Shown in pieces: positions 1 to 8,953 of a stretch of DNA of 64,000 nucleotides; position 1 is the stretch's first letter; each line of letters begins with the position of its first letter. The stretch is from Flavobacteriaceae bacterium CRH (lineage in GTDB: Bacteria; Bacteroidota; Bacteroidia; Flavobacteriales; Flavobacteriaceae). A model generated the notes under the pieces. The model worked only from the letters and a program-made list of their open reading frames with translations. It searched no databases and was not told the DNA's origin. The stretch covers positions 1 through 64,000 of the forward strand of contig LMAJ01000007.1 in the NCBI GenBank assembly GCA_001507425.1, written 5' to 3'. Position numbers and translations under genes: made by a program.

Positions 1-144
1 TCAATCTTAAACTATTTTGATAACAGAAGTACAAATGCTTCGGCTGAATCTTTTAATGCAAAAATAAAAGCATTTAGAAGTCAATTTAGAGGAGTCAGAA
101 ATATTGATTTCTTCTTATTCAGATTAACCAATCTTTTTGCCTAA
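1..144 (+). mobile_element. 3' end of a transposase gene (ISAon1-like), cut by the window edge
   Basis: The open frame from base 1 to the TAA at 142-144 encodes 47 residues ending in a DDE-transposase C-terminus. It contains DNRSTNASAESFNAKIKAFR, which includes the conserved E of the catalytic triad, and ends FFLFRLTNLFA. This is the tail seen in Bacteroidota transposases annotated as the ISAon1 family. The family name is from memory. The start and the left end lie outside the window. The palindrome GATCATGATC at 157-166, just after the stop, may be part of the element's right terminal repeat, but only one end is visible. No second copy was seen in the window. Confidence 0.8.
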
Positions 145-170
145 TCCCCAACTTTTGATCATGATCCTTT

Positions 171-229
171 TTAAATTCCAAATTCCAAATCTTTTGTGAA
201 TCGTTTCAAACTTGGAATTTGGAATTTAA
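171..229. repeat. Perfect 18-bp inverted repeat of the TTCCAAATTCCAA family
   Basis: TTAAATTCCAAATTCCAA at 171-188 is exactly complementary to 212-229, with a 23-nt loop. The same core recurs at 23282-23321, 30402-30437 and 42383-42423. It lies between the transposase remnant and the 3' end of pepE, where it could end transcription from either side. Confidence 0.85.
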
Positions 230-241
230 AAATATTGGAAT

Positions 242-949
242 TTATTTTAAGTTGCTCAAATCACTTTCAGTTTCTAATTCTTTGGGAGTTTGATTTTGTA
301 AAAACAAACGAGCAGACAGATCACCTTTTAAAGTGATTTTTTCTCCTTTTACTTCAAGCCAGCTTCCTTCTCTTAAACCCAAAACAGGAATAGTATTAAA
401 AGCATGAAATTCTTTAATTCGGGTTTCGCGTGTTTCTCCCATATGTTTCGATTGCGTGTCAGGATCTAAATAATGTGGATTTAAATTGAAAGGAATTAAG
501 CCCAAAGTCTGAAAACTTGGAGGGTATACAATAGGCATATCATTTGTGGTTTGCATCGATAATCCGCAAATATTGCTGCCGGCACTGGTTCCAAGATAAG
601 GAGTTCCGTTTTTTACAGTTTCAGAAAGTAATTGCATGATGTTTTGTTGGTATAATTGAGTTACCAATAAAAAAGTATTTCCGCCTCCTGTAAAAATACC
701 TTCTGCATTTTTTATGGCATTTTGTGTGTTTTCAAATTCATGAATTCCTTTTACAGAGATGTTAATTGTTGCAAATGCCTGCGCAACTTTTTCTGTATAT
801 TCAGTATGCGAAATTCCGCCCGGACGTGCATACGGAATAAAAAGTATGCTTTTACAATTTTTAAAATGAACTTGTAATGTAGGTAATAAATACTGTAAGT
901 AGCTGCCTTCGTGTAATGTAGATGTGCTGGCAATGATAATGCTTTTCAT
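242..949 (-). CDS. pepE: Dipeptidase E (alpha-aspartyl dipeptidase, peptidase family S51)
   Basis: A cytoplasmic serine peptidase of about 235 residues, the usual PepE length. The family hydrolyses dipeptides with N-terminal aspartate. The nucleophile elbow GTSAGSN puts the catalytic serine at residue 122, and NPHYLDP supplies a histidine at residue 159, close to Ser120 and His157 of the E. coli enzyme. FTGGGNTF (86-93) is the preceding conserved glycine-rich loop. I chose the ATG at 947-949. The frame can be extended to a TTG at 962-964, but that adds only five non-conserved residues. It is transcribed alone toward the transposase remnant. Confidence 0.93.
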   Translation of the reverse strand: MKSIIIASTSTLHEGSYLQYLLPTLQVHFKNCKSILFIPYARPGGISHTEYTEKVAQAFATINISVKGIHEFENTQNAIKNAEGIFTGGGNTFLLVTQLYQQNIMQLLSETVKNGTPYLGTSAGSNICGLSMQTTNDMPIVYPPSFQTLGLIPFNLNPHYLDPDTQSKHMGETRETRIKEFHAFNTIPVLGLREGSWLEVKGEKITLKGDLSARLFLQNQTPKELETESDLSNLK

Positions 950-1226
950 AAATTTTAAACTCAAATTATTACGGTTAAAGATATTAAAAACTAGTTTTCA
1001 AGCTAAAAAAGTTAGGTAAATATTTAATGGCAAGGTATGCAGAGTGTTTTTGGAAGAAATGCAAAATTTAAAAAATAAAGTTTTGCGAACCTTGCATTGT
1101 TGCTTACAGTGATGTGTGGCTAAGTAAAAATTTTAATTAACATTTTTTTACCAAGCCCTTAATACTAAATTTTGAATACATTAGGATATTTTTACATTTT
1201 AACAATAATTCTAATTTTATTTTATT

Positions 1227-1994
1227 TTGATCAATAAAGTTTTTTGTGTTTTGGTAATAGTTTTGAGTCAGACTTCATGGTCTCAAAACGAGGATCGCTC
1301 TATTATAAACGGAAAAATCATTTCTAATACAAATGATTTAGAAGGGGTTTATGTAGTAAATGCTCAAACGGAAACAATGGTGGCGACAAATGCTGATGGA
1401 TCTTTTTCGATAATGGTCAAAGCAGGGGATACGCTTGTTTTTTCATCCATTCAATTTAAAGAGAACAGAGTTTTGCTGACGGCTGAAAATTTTTCAGATC
1501 TTAATTTTACTGTAAGGTTAAGTCTGGTGATGCATCAATTGCAGGAAGTTATTATTAGAACATACGATAATATTAATGCTGTCGCGCTTGGAATTGTTCC
1601 TGCAGGACAAAAAAAATATACCGAAGCAGAAAGAAAACTTCATACTGCAACGGCTTTAAACGCTACTGCAAATGCGGGATCAATGGCCGGTGGATCTATT
1701 TCTGCAGATCCGCTATTGAATTTTTTCTCGGGACGTACTGCAATGTTGAAAAAAGAAGTTGCAGTAGAGAAAAAGGAGACTTTTATGAAGCTTTTAGAAA
1801 ATATGTTTAGTCTTGATCATTTTGTAAATCGCTTAAAAATTCCTCATGAATATGTAAAAGGATTTGAGTATTATGCTGTCGATAATGATAAGTTTACGGC
1901 AATATTAGATTCTAAAAACAGAACTTCGACAGAATTTCTCCTTGCAGAATTGGCTGTTAAATATAAAGAAATACTTGCTGTTGAAAACAAATAA
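1227..1994 (+). CDS. Secreted protein with carboxypeptidase regulatory-like domain, paralog 1 of 3
   Basis: 255 residues with a signal peptide ending near WSQ (residues 18-20). A CarboxypepD_reg-like beta-sandwich follows (about 25-110) with the characteristic run INGKI, TNADGSFSI, GDTLVFSSI and LQEVII. The C-terminal half (PAGQKKYTEAERKL, FFSGRTAML) has no function known to me. This domain is often found at the N-terminus of TonB receptors; here it stands alone. The only start that keeps the signal peptide is TTG at 1227, because the next in-frame ATG lies about 50 codons in. First gene of a tightly overlapping operon; the next two genes are diverged copies. Function unknown, probably cell envelope. 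Confidence 0.75.
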   Translation: MINKVFCVLVIVLSQTSWSQNEDRSIINGKIISNTNDLEGVYVVNAQTETMVATNADGSFSIMVKAGDTLVFSSIQFKENRVLLTAENFSDLNFTVRLSLVMHQLQEVIIRTYDNINAVALGIVPAGQKKYTEAERKLHTATALNATANAGSMAGGSISADPLLNFFSGRTAMLKKEVAVEKKETFMKLLENMFSLDHFVNRLKIPHEYVKGFEYYAVDNDKFTAILDSKNRTSTEFLLAELAVKYKEILAVENK

Positions 1995-2712
1995 AGCTCT
2001 AATCCTATTCTTGTTTCTTATTTTTCAAATTTCGTTTGGACAAACTAATGGCGCAAAAGAAATTCTGGGTCAGATATTTGAACAATCGACTTTTGTTGAA
2101 GGGGTAAATATTATTAATAATACAACACAGGTCACGACGGTTTCTGATGCAAACGGAATGTTTTCGATTGTAATTAAAGAAGGTGATGTGCTGGTTTTTT
2201 CATCTGTAAATTTAGAAACACTTCAGCGTAGGATTTCTTCAGAAGATTTAAAGTCTACTTTGCTTAAAATAAAAATGGCTGCTAAGGAAATAGAATTGAA
2301 AGAAGTTGTGGTAAATGAAAATGCAAATATTAATGCCGCAAATCTGGGCATTATTCCGCACGACCAAAAAAAATATACGCCTGCCGAAAGAAAAGTATAT
2401 ACGGCACAATCGACTCCTGGTGATATGTTATTGAATGCAATTTCAGGAAGAACAACAATGCTTAAGAAAGAGGTTAATATCGAGAAAAAAGAAGCGCTTT
2501 TTAGAAAAATGGAATATCTTTTTGATGAGAAATATTATACAGAAAGATTGCGGATTTCAGTAGAAGATATTAAAGGATTTCAGTTTTATTGTATAGAAGA
2601 TGCTGAATTTGCCGTATCTTTGGATAGTAAGAACAAAACGATGAGTATGTTTTTAATAACCGATTTAGCCAGAAAATATCTAAAAATTCTAGAAAATGAA
2701 AAAAAGCCTTAA
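1981..2712 (+). CDS. Secreted protein with carboxypeptidase regulatory-like domain, paralog 2 of 3
   Basis: The frame is open upstream, but TTG at 1981 gives a clean signal peptide, MKTNKALILFLFLIFQISFG, cleaved before QTNG, for a protein of about 243 residues. The start overlaps the previous stop by 14 nt, which suggests translational coupling. It keeps the motifs of paralog 1: ILGQIFE, SDANGMFSI, GDVLVFSSV, ELKEVVV, and then PHDQKKYTPAERKVY and ISGRTTMLKKEV. It is clearly a tandem duplicate of paralog 1. Two consecutive TTG starts in one operon are unusual. Function unknown; probably periplasmic or outer-membrane associated. Confidence 0.75.
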   Translation: MKTNKALILFLFLIFQISFGQTNGAKEILGQIFEQSTFVEGVNIINNTTQVTTVSDANGMFSIVIKEGDVLVFSSVNLETLQRRISSEDLKSTLLKIKMAAKEIELKEVVVNENANINAANLGIIPHDQKKYTPAERKVYTAQSTPGDMLLNAISGRTTMLKKEVNIEKKEALFRKMEYLFDEKYYTERLRISVEDIKGFQFYCIEDAEFAVSLDSKNKTMSMFLITDLARKYLKILENEKKP

Positions 2713-3448
2713 AATAATCGTTATATGCCTGTTTTGTCAAATTATGATGGGACAAAATTCAAGAAAACCATTGCACGGACAAGTTGTGAACAAATCTCTT
2801 GCTATAGAAAGCGGTTATGTAATGAACATAAATGCCAATGTTAGAACTTTTATTGGCGTAAGCGGATTATTTGATATTATGGCAAGACCTAAAGATACAT
2901 TGTTGTTTACAGGATTGGCTTTTCAGTCTAAAAAAATTGTTTTAACAGAAAAAGATTGTGCAGATATACTTTTTTCAGTGCCTTTAGATTTAGTAAATAT
3001 TGAATTGAAAGAAGTTTTAGTTCACAAAGAGCTTAAAGTAAAATCATTACAAGGCGGATCGCAAGGTATAACAGATATGCAATTTGAAGACGATAAGCAA
3101 TCTACCGCTAAAAATAATGTAATGTATTCTGATCAGACTATTAAATACGGAATGGATTTCGTCAGAATTTTTAAAGATGTTAAAAAACTCTTACGCAAAG
3201 ATGATGAAGTAAAAGAAGAAGTTATAAGTGATATCGCTTTTGTTGAATATGCTAAAGATAATTTTACGCCTGATTTTTATACTAAAACATTAAGTTTAAA
3301 ACCAGACGAGATAGATTTGTTTTTAATGTATTGCTCTAATGATTTAGAGTCTAAGAAACACTTAAAACCAGAGGATAAGTTTGAATTGATCGACTTTATG
3401 ATTAATAAAAACAAAGAGTTTAAAAAAATTGAGATGAGTCAAAAATGA
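2696..3448 (+). CDS. Secreted protein with carboxypeptidase regulatory-like domain, paralog 3 of 3
   Basis: 250 residues from an ATG overlapping the previous gene by 17 nt. Signal peptide to about MMGQ (residue 19). The regulatory-like domain is recognisable (HGQVVN, SGLFDIM, DTLLFTGLAF, IELKEVLV), but the QKKYT and SGRT segments of the first two paralogs are gone. They are replaced by a Lys/Asp-rich C-terminal half. It is the most diverged of the three copies. Its stop overlaps the start of the DUF6702 gene (ATGA), so all four genes are probably one mRNA. Function unknown. Confidence 0.72.
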   Translation: MKKSLKIIVICLFCQIMMGQNSRKPLHGQVVNKSLAIESGYVMNINANVRTFIGVSGLFDIMARPKDTLLFTGLAFQSKKIVLTEKDCADILFSVPLDLVNIELKEVLVHKELKVKSLQGGSQGITDMQFEDDKQSTAKNNVMYSDQTIKYGMDFVRIFKDVKKLLRKDDEVKEEVISDIAFVEYAKDNFTPDFYTKTLSLKPDEIDLFLMYCSNDLESKKHLKPEDKFELIDFMINKNKEFKKIEMSQK

Positions 3449-3951
3449 AAAACAGATTAATTTATCCTTTAATAGGGATATTGTTTTTATCACTTTCAGC
3501 TTTTTCATTCCATAAATTTTATATGGGTGTTTTTCAGGTCAATTATGCCGCCGAGAAAAAAATGATTCAAATTACTTCCCGAATTTTTATCGATGATTTG
3601 AATAATGGAATGGAAAAGAAATACCATCAAAAAACATTTATTGGTACAGACAAAGAAACCCTGGCAGATGTTGATTTATTGAAAAAATACCTTTCTGAAA
3701 ATTTCCTTATAAAAATAAACGGACAAGCAAAACCTATTACTTTTTTGTCTAAAGAAGTTGAGGCCGGAGACGTTTTGGTTTGTTATTCAAGGATTAAGGA
3801 TATTGATAAATTGAAAACAATAGAAATTTCAAATACTATTTTGGTCGACTGGAATGCTGAGCAACAAAACATTACACATATTTCAGCATTTGGAACCAAA
3901 AAGAGCGTTCTCTTTACAGAATCTTCAAGGAAAGAAGTGTTAAAGTATTAA
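3445..3951 (+). CDS. DUF6702 family exported protein
   Basis: 168 residues with an N-terminal hydrophobic signal segment (about 6-20) followed by HKFYMGVFQVNYAAEKK and the conserved ITSRIFIDDLNNGM, which I recognise as DUF6702, a Bacteroidota family of unknown function. The C-terminal part is beta-rich, with TILVDWNAEQQNI. The ATGA overlap with the upstream gene and 67 bp to the M1 peptidase suggest one operon. A DUF6702 gene directly before an M1 metallopeptidase is a common arrangement in flavobacteria (from memory). No catalytic residues are apparent. Confidence 0.8.
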   Translation: MKNRLIYPLIGILFLSLSAFSFHKFYMGVFQVNYAAEKKMIQITSRIFIDDLNNGMEKKYHQKTFIGTDKETLADVDLLKKYLSENFLIKINGQAKPITFLSKEVEAGDVLVCYSRIKDIDKLKTIEISNTILVDWNAEQQNITHISAFGTKKSVLFTESSRKEVLKY

Positions 3952-4018
3952 TGAATAGTTAAAATTACTATTTTAATTATTATTTTCACACCCTGACAAA
4001 ACTACCTATTCAATATTT

Positions 4019-6265
4019 ATGAAAAAACTTTCATTATTATTACTTTTTCCTGCTTTTTTGATGGCTCAGGAGAAAACCACAACTACAGCAGCTCCAAAAC
4101 AACAAGGAAAGTACGATACTAACAAATTCAGTCAGATGTATGACTTGTTAGCAACGCCTAATATGTTTCGAACAGCTTCCGGAGCGCCGGGTCCTGCTTA
4201 TTATCAACAACAGGCAGATTACAAAATTGACATCGAATTAGACGATAAAAATTCAAAATTAACAGGATCTGAAGTTATTACTTACTCAAACAATTCTCCG
4301 GATAGTTTAGAGTATTTATGGATTCAGTTAGATCAAAATCAAGCAAAAGCAAATACACAGTCGACTTTAGCTGAAAGTGAAAAAATAAATCAGGTTTTGC
4401 CACTTGATGGTTTTTCAACAAAATACCTAAGAAAAGACTTAGAGCGTGGTTTTAATATTGAACAAGTAAAAGATGTAAAAGGAAATCCAATGTCATATAC
4501 CATCAACGAAACGATGATGCGTATTAATCTGGCAACTCCTCTTAAGCCGGGTGAAAAAATTTCATTGGCTATAAAATGGTGGTACAATATCAATAATTAC
4601 AGAAAAGAAGGCGGACGTTCCGGTTATGAATTGTTCGAGAAAGACGGAAATAAATTATACGTAATTGCACAGTTTTATCCAAGAATGGCCGTTTATAACG
4701 ACGTTGAAGGCTGGCAAAATATGCAATTTTGGGGAAGTGGAGAGTTTGCTCTTCCTTTCGGAAATTTTGACGTAAATATTACAGTTCCTGCAGATCACGT
4801 AATTGATGCTACAGGAGAATTGACAAACAGAGCTGAAGTTTTTACAGCAGAACAGGTAAAACGTTACGAACAAGCTCAAAAATCATTTGACAAACCGGTT
4901 GTTATTGTAACTCAGGCTGAAGCTGAAGCCACAGAAAAAGGTTTTTCTGAAAAGAAAAAAACATGGAAATTTAGCGCTAAAAATGTTCGTGATTTCGGAA
5001 TTGCTTCTTCAAGAAAATTCATTTACGATGCAATGGCGGTAAAATTAGGCGGTAAAATTGTGATGGCAGAATCTGTTTATCCAAAAGAAGCAAATCCGCT
5101 TTGGGGAGAAACTTCAACCATGACCGTAGCTCATACTTTAAAAAGTTATTCATCTCATACATTCGATTATCCTTATCCGAAAGCAGTATCAGTTTCTGCT
5201 GAAGATCAGGGAATGGAATATCCAATGATTTGCTGGAATTTTGGTCGTCCTGATGAAAAAGGAGTGACAAGCAAAGAAGTTAAAAACGGAATGATTGGTG
5301 TTGTAATTCACGAAGTTGGACATACTTTTTTTCCAATGATTGTAAACTCAGATGAGCGTCAATGGACCTGGATGGATGAAGGTTTGAACTCTTTTCTAGA
5401 ATATTTGGCAGAACAGGAATTAGATCCAAGCTTTCCTTCAAGACGTGGGCCGGCAAAAAATATTGTGCCTTACATGAGCGGAGATCAAAAATTTTTAGAA
5501 CCAATTATGTCTAACTCAGAAACAATAGCTCAATTTGGTAATAACGCTTACGGAAAACCGGCTACAGGTCTTAATATTTTAAGAGAAGTAGTTATGGGGA
5601 AAGATTTGTTTGATTATGCCTTTAGAACGTATGCAAACAGATGGAAATTCAAACATCCAACACCTGAAGATTTTTTTAGAACTATGGAAGATGCGTCTGC
5701 GGTAGATTTAGACTGGTTTTTTAGAGGATGGTTTTATTCAACAGATTTTGTAGATATCGGAATTAAAGAGGTTAAACAATATTATGTGTCTGATACTCCA
5801 ACCGCTGATATTAAAGATGTAAAAGTGAGAAAAGGACGTTTTGGATTTGATAAAGGACCATTCGTTTATTTAGTTTCAGGAGATAATGCAGAAGTAAATG
5901 CATCAAAGAAAAAAGCATTAAAAGTAGAAGAAGTAAAATTATTGGCTGATTATGTAGATCAGACTTTTACAGCAGATGAAAAAGCAGGTTTAAAATCGCC
6001 TAAATATTTCTACGAAGTGGAGTTTAATAAACCAGGCGGAATGATTATGCCAATTTTAGTAGAGATTACTTATGAAGACGGTTCAAAAGATAATTATCAA
6101 TATCCGGCTCAAATCTGGAGAAAGAATAATGATACCGCTAAGAAAGTTTATGCAACTTCAAAAGCAATTAAAAGCATACAGATTGACCCAAAATTAATGA
6201 CTGCCGATATTGATGTAACCAATAATTCTTGGCCAAAAGTAGAAGAAAAGTCAAAATTTGACTAA
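4019..6265 (+). CDS. M1 family zinc metallopeptidase, exported
   Basis: 748 residues with a signal peptide ending at LMAQ (16). The catalytic zinc site is intact: HEVGH with His431, Glu432 and His435, then Glu454 in WMDEGLN at the canonical 18-residue spacing. The preceding EDQGMEYPMI replaces the GAMEN substrate loop, as in many bacterial M1 enzymes. The N-terminal beta-saddle domain spans about 60-300. The enzyme should act as an aminopeptidase in the periplasm or at the cell surface. A terminator follows immediately. The substrate cannot be told from sequence. Confidence 0.93.
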   Translation: MKKLSLLLLFPAFLMAQEKTTTTAAPKQQGKYDTNKFSQMYDLLATPNMFRTASGAPGPAYYQQQADYKIDIELDDKNSKLTGSEVITYSNNSPDSLEYLWIQLDQNQAKANTQSTLAESEKINQVLPLDGFSTKYLRKDLERGFNIEQVKDVKGNPMSYTINETMMRINLATPLKPGEKISLAIKWWYNINNYRKEGGRSGYELFEKDGNKLYVIAQFYPRMAVYNDVEGWQNMQFWGSGEFALPFGNFDVNITVPADHVIDATGELTNRAEVFTAEQVKRYEQAQKSFDKPVVIVTQAEAEATEKGFSEKKKTWKFSAKNVRDFGIASSRKFIYDAMAVKLGGKIVMAESVYPKEANPLWGETSTMTVAHTLKSYSSHTFDYPYPKAVSVSAEDQGMEYPMICWNFGRPDEKGVTSKEVKNGMIGVVIHEVGHTFFPMIVNSDERQWTWMDEGLNSFLEYLAEQELDPSFPSRRGPAKNIVPYMSGDQKFLEPIMSNSETIAQFGNNAYGKPATGLNILREVVMGKDLFDYAFRTYANRWKFKHPTPEDFFRTMEDASAVDLDWFFRGWFYSTDFVDIGIKEVKQYYVSDTPTADIKDVKVRKGRFGFDKGPFVYLVSGDNAEVNASKKKALKVEEVKLLADYVDQTFTADEKAGLKSPKYFYEVEFNKPGGMIMPILVEITYEDGSKDNYQYPAQIWRKNNDTAKKVYATSKAIKSIQIDPKLMTADIDVTNNSWPKVEEKSKFD

Positions 6266-6276
6266 ATACAAAACGA

Positions 6277-6304
6277 AAGGACTCTGAAAAGAGTCTTTTT
6301 TTTT
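6277..6304 (+). terminator. Rho-independent terminator after the M1 peptidase
   Basis: Hairpin AAGGACTC / GAGTCTTT with a 6-nt loop, followed by a T run. It ends the operon that starts at 1227. Confidence 0.85.
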
Positions 6305-6340
6305 AAGGAAATTTTAAAGTTCATGAGCTACAAAATTTAA

Positions 6341-6348
6341 TATCTTTG
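6341..6348 (+). promoter_or_regulatory. Bacteroidota -7 box TATCTTTG before tatA
   Basis: Exact match to TAnnTTTG, 21 nt before the tatA ATG at 6370 and just after a terminator, so a new transcript probably starts here. No convincing -33 TTG is visible. Confidence 0.7.
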
Positions 6349-6369
6349 TGGCACACAAAAATAAAAGAT

Positions 6370-6729
6370 ATGTTTGGTATAGGAGGAGGAGAATTAGTTT
6401 TTATACTTTTTATAGTACTTATGCTTTTTGGTTCAGACAAAGTGCCGGAAATTGCTCGTACAATGGGTAAAGCGATGGCGCAATTAAAAAATGCAACCAA
6501 CGATATTAAAAGTGAAATTCAAAAAGGAGCCGAAGCTAATGGTTATGATGCTAAAGCTTTGACAGATATCACCGGAAATATCAATGCTCAGATTAATGAG
6601 GCAAAAACCAACCTATTAGGGGATACTACTAATCTATCTGGTAATCTATTAGGCGATACTGCTACAGAAATCGACAAAGTAAAAGAAGATATAGATACAA
6701 TCTCAGGACCTGTAAAACGCCAAAGATAA
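6370..6729 (+). CDS. tatA: Twin-arginine translocase TatA/TatE-like subunit
   Basis: 119 residues from the ATG at 6370. The frame also opens at a GTG upstream, but that start overlaps the -7 box. The short hydrophobic helix ELVFILFIVLMLFG (about 6-19), hinge Gly-Ser-Asp and amphipathic helix KVPEIARTMGKAMAQLKNA follow the TatA pattern, including the conserved Phe-Gly before the amphipathic helix. In the family, TatA oligomers form the pore for folded Tat substrates in the inner membrane. The polar, Asn/Asp-rich C-terminal tail (about 60-119) is longer than in E. coli TatA. The gene overlaps the PAP2 gene by one base (TAATG). Confidence 0.88.
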   Translation: MFGIGGGELVFILFIVLMLFGSDKVPEIARTMGKAMAQLKNATNDIKSEIQKGAEANGYDAKALTDITGNINAQINEAKTNLLGDTTNLSGNLLGDTATEIDKVKEDIDTISGPVKRQR

Positions 6730-7301
6730 TGCTTGAAAATATAAAAGAATTAGATACCAATTTACTTGTGTATCTGAATGGTTTAGGTTCTGAAACTTAC
6801 GATGGATTTTGGCTGTTTATTACCAATCAACTTTATTGGACACCATTTTTCTTATTTCTTTTTTATATTATTTATAAAAAAATAGGAGGTAAACAAACTT
6901 TATATATTGTACTTTTTATAGCGATCCTGATAATATTTACAGATCAGGTAACAAATTTGGTTAAATATAATTTTCAACGTTTACGTCCGTGTAATAACCC
7001 TGAAATCAACACCCATATTCGTCTTGTGCTGATTCGAAAATCGTATAGCTTTTTCTCTGGGCACGCTGCTAATACAATGGCGGTTGCAACCTTTTTATAT
7101 TTGATTCTAAAAGGCCGTATTAAATATTTTGGATTTCTATTTTTATGGCCGTTAATTTTTGCTTACAGCCGTGTTTATTTAGGTGTGCATTATCCTGGAG
7201 ATATTCTAACAGGTTATTTCTTTGGAGCGCTGTTCGGATTTTTACTGTTTTTGGTTTATAGAAAATTGAAACCGCAGTATTTTCCGGAAAAGGTTGTGTA
7301 A
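6729..7301 (+). CDS. PAP2-family membrane phosphatase
   Basis: 190 residues with about six membrane helices and all three PAP2 signatures: KYNFQRLRP (KX6RP), FSGHAA (variant of PSGH) and SRVYLGVHYPGD (SRX5HX3D). The two catalytic histidines and the aspartate are present. Family members dephosphorylate lipid phosphates such as phosphatidic acid or undecaprenyl diphosphate at the membrane. Which substrate applies here cannot be read from the sequence. Co-transcribed with tatA. Confidence 0.9.
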   Translation: MLENIKELDTNLLVYLNGLGSETYDGFWLFITNQLYWTPFFLFLFYIIYKKIGGKQTLYIVLFIAILIIFTDQVTNLVKYNFQRLRPCNNPEINTHIRLVLIRKSYSFFSGHAANTMAVATFLYLILKGRIKYFGFLFLWPLIFAYSRVYLGVHYPGDILTGYFFGALFGFLLFLVYRKLKPQYFPEKVV

Positions 7302-7412
7302 AAAGTTCTGAGGTACTAGTCGATAAGGTTTTTAGAGAGAAATTTAAGCGGTTTTTATTCATTTATCCTCCATAGAAATTGACATAAAATAGAATATAAA
7401 ACCGAATAAAAA

Positions 7413-8171
7413 TCAATTCTCAGAAATCATTTTTTCGCTCCATTTCAATCCATCAGGAAGTTGCTGATTGCTAAATTCTATATGAATTACTCTCCTTCTT
7501 TCATTATTTGTGGTTTTATTTGAAGCATGAAATAACAAAGGTTTCATAATCATGATTCCGCCTTTTTCAACTTCGCATATTGTTTCTTTTTCGTTTTCAA
7601 ATTTTAGATTTTCAATTCTCAGAATCCCTTTAGAGTGCGAATTGTTTATTACTTTCAAGGCACCATTATCTTTTGTGGTCTTGTCGATATGAATTCTGAT
7701 TGTAAAATTCTTTTCAAGAACTTCTTTTGGTGGCTGAACCGCAAACTGATTTTGTTTTACAGTCCAGTTTTCAAAACTTTCTATTTCAACTTTTTTATCG
7801 ACCGAGATTGTTAAATCCTGATGGTAAGCAACAAACCAATTCGATTTCTCAGGTTTGTCAAAATATATTGATTTGGTTATGAAATAATCTTTTCCAAAAT
7901 TAGATTCTATTATGTTTTGTAAATTCTTATTAAAAATAAATGACAAGGTTTCCGGAATCTCTTTGTGAAATTGTCTAATAGCAAACAAATCCTGAGATTG
8001 TCTGAAAGTAGCTGCATCATTTTTGCTTTCAGTAGCATTTTCAATTAAAGAAATTAGTTTTGTAATTTCATTTTCATTGTAAACGTTGTTGATAATCGTA
8101 AAACCCTCATTATTTATTTCATTTAGATTGTTCATTCTGAAATCAGTTTTTTTAAAATTAATGTAGCTCAT
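7413..8171 (-). CDS. Phytanoyl-CoA dioxygenase (PhyH)-like Fe(II)/2-oxoglutarate oxygenase
   Basis: 252 residues with the facial triad of PhyH-type oxygenases: YHQDL gives His117 and Asp119, and LLFHASN gives the distal His215. The Arg225-227 run ten residues later can bind the 2-oxoglutarate carboxylate. Family enzymes hydroxylate small molecules. The substrate here is unknown. Met1 and Met13 are both possible starts, and conserved sequence begins only after about residue 20. It lies 29 bp downstream of the O-methyltransferase on the same strand, probably one operon. Confidence 0.85.
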   Translation of the reverse strand: MSYINFKKTDFRMNNLNEINNEGFTIINNVYNENEITKLISLIENATESKNDAATFRQSQDLFAIRQFHKEIPETLSFIFNKNLQNIIESNFGKDYFITKSIYFDKPEKSNWFVAYHQDLTISVDKKVEIESFENWTVKQNQFAVQPPKEVLEKNFTIRIHIDKTTKDNGALKVINNSHSKGILRIENLKFENEKETICEVEKGGIMIMKPLLFHASNKTTNNERRRVIHIEFSNQQLPDGLKWSEKMISEN

Positions 8172-8200
8172 TTTAAAATCTTAGAATCTTAGGGCCTTTT

Positions 8201-8842
8201 TTACAAAACCCTACTCACTGTCAACCCATCACGAATAGGCAATAAAACAGTCTCTACCCGCGGATCATTTTTAAGCAGTAAATTATATTCTAAAAGTACT
8301 TTTGTACTAACATCATTCGGGTGAACCGGCTCTAATATTTTTCCACTCCATAAAACATTATCAGATAAAATAATTCCCCCTTTATTCATTTTCGGAACAA
8401 TCATTTCCCAATAATTCAGGTAGTTTTCCTTATCAGCATCAATAAAAACCAAATCAAATTTTACATCCAAATTTGGGATAATATCAATAGCTTCTCCTAA
8501 ATGCTGAAAAATTTGTTTTCCCCAAGGCGAAGCATCAAAATATTTACGTTGAAAATCGACTAATTCTTCTTTAATATCAATAGTATGAAGTTGTCCGGTT
8601 TCCTGCATTCCTTCGCATAAACACAAAGCAGCATAACCGGTATAAGTACCAATTTCAAGAATATTGACCGGACGAATTAATTTAGATAACATACTTAAAA
8701 CACGGCCCTGAAAATGACCGCTTAACATTCTTGGCAAAAGTATTTTCTGGTACGTTTCCTTATTTAGTTTTGCTAATAATTCTGGTTCGTTTTCAGAATG
8801 TTGTTCAATATAATCTTCTAAGTCTTGTGAAATAAAATGCAT
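8201..8842 (-). CDS. SAM-dependent O-methyltransferase (COMT-like)
   Basis: 213 residues, the normal length for the caffeoyl-CoA/catechol O-methyltransferase-like family. The SAM site ILEIGTYTGYAAL, the acidic ribose contact TIDIKEE, and the metal-binding region FIDADKENY plus LSDNVLW are all intact. It should methylate a hydroxyl on a small molecule using a divalent metal, in the cytoplasm. The substrate is not deducible. A -7 box lies 25 nt upstream at 8867-8874. Confidence 0.93.
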   Translation of the reverse strand: MHFISQDLEDYIEQHSENEPELLAKLNKETYQKILLPRMLSGHFQGRVLSMLSKLIRPVNILEIGTYTGYAALCLCEGMQETGQLHTIDIKEELVDFQRKYFDASPWGKQIFQHLGEAIDIIPNLDVKFDLVFIDADKENYLNYWEMIVPKMNKGGIILSDNVLWSGKILEPVHPNDVSTKVLLEYNLLLKNDPRVETVLLPIRDGLTVSRVL

Positions 8843-8866
8843 CTTGTAAGTGTTCTAATTTAAGAG

Positions 8867-8874
8867 CAAAAATA
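8867..8874 (-). promoter_or_regulatory. Bacteroidota -7 box for the O-methyltransferase operon
   Basis: On the minus strand this reads TATTTTTG, matching TAnnTTTG, about 24 nt from the ATG at 8842. Confidence 0.55.
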
Positions 8875-8905
8875 CAAAAAATATCTGCTTACTTTTTTGC
8901 ATAAA

Positions 8906-8934
8906 AAAACCATTCGCGTTAACGAATGGTTTTA
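8906..8934 (-). terminator. Terminator downstream of the Ala/Lys-rich lipoprotein gene
   Basis: AAACCATTCG / CGAATGGTTT hairpin with a short loop and A/T tracts on both sides. It lies just past the minus-strand stop at 8954. Confidence 0.8.
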
Positions 8935-8953
8935 ATTTTGAATTTAAATAGAA

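Noticed and set aside
6346-6369. Upstream GTG start for tatA
   Set aside because: It overlaps the -7 promoter box and adds eight non-conserved residues; the ATG at 6370 fits the family.
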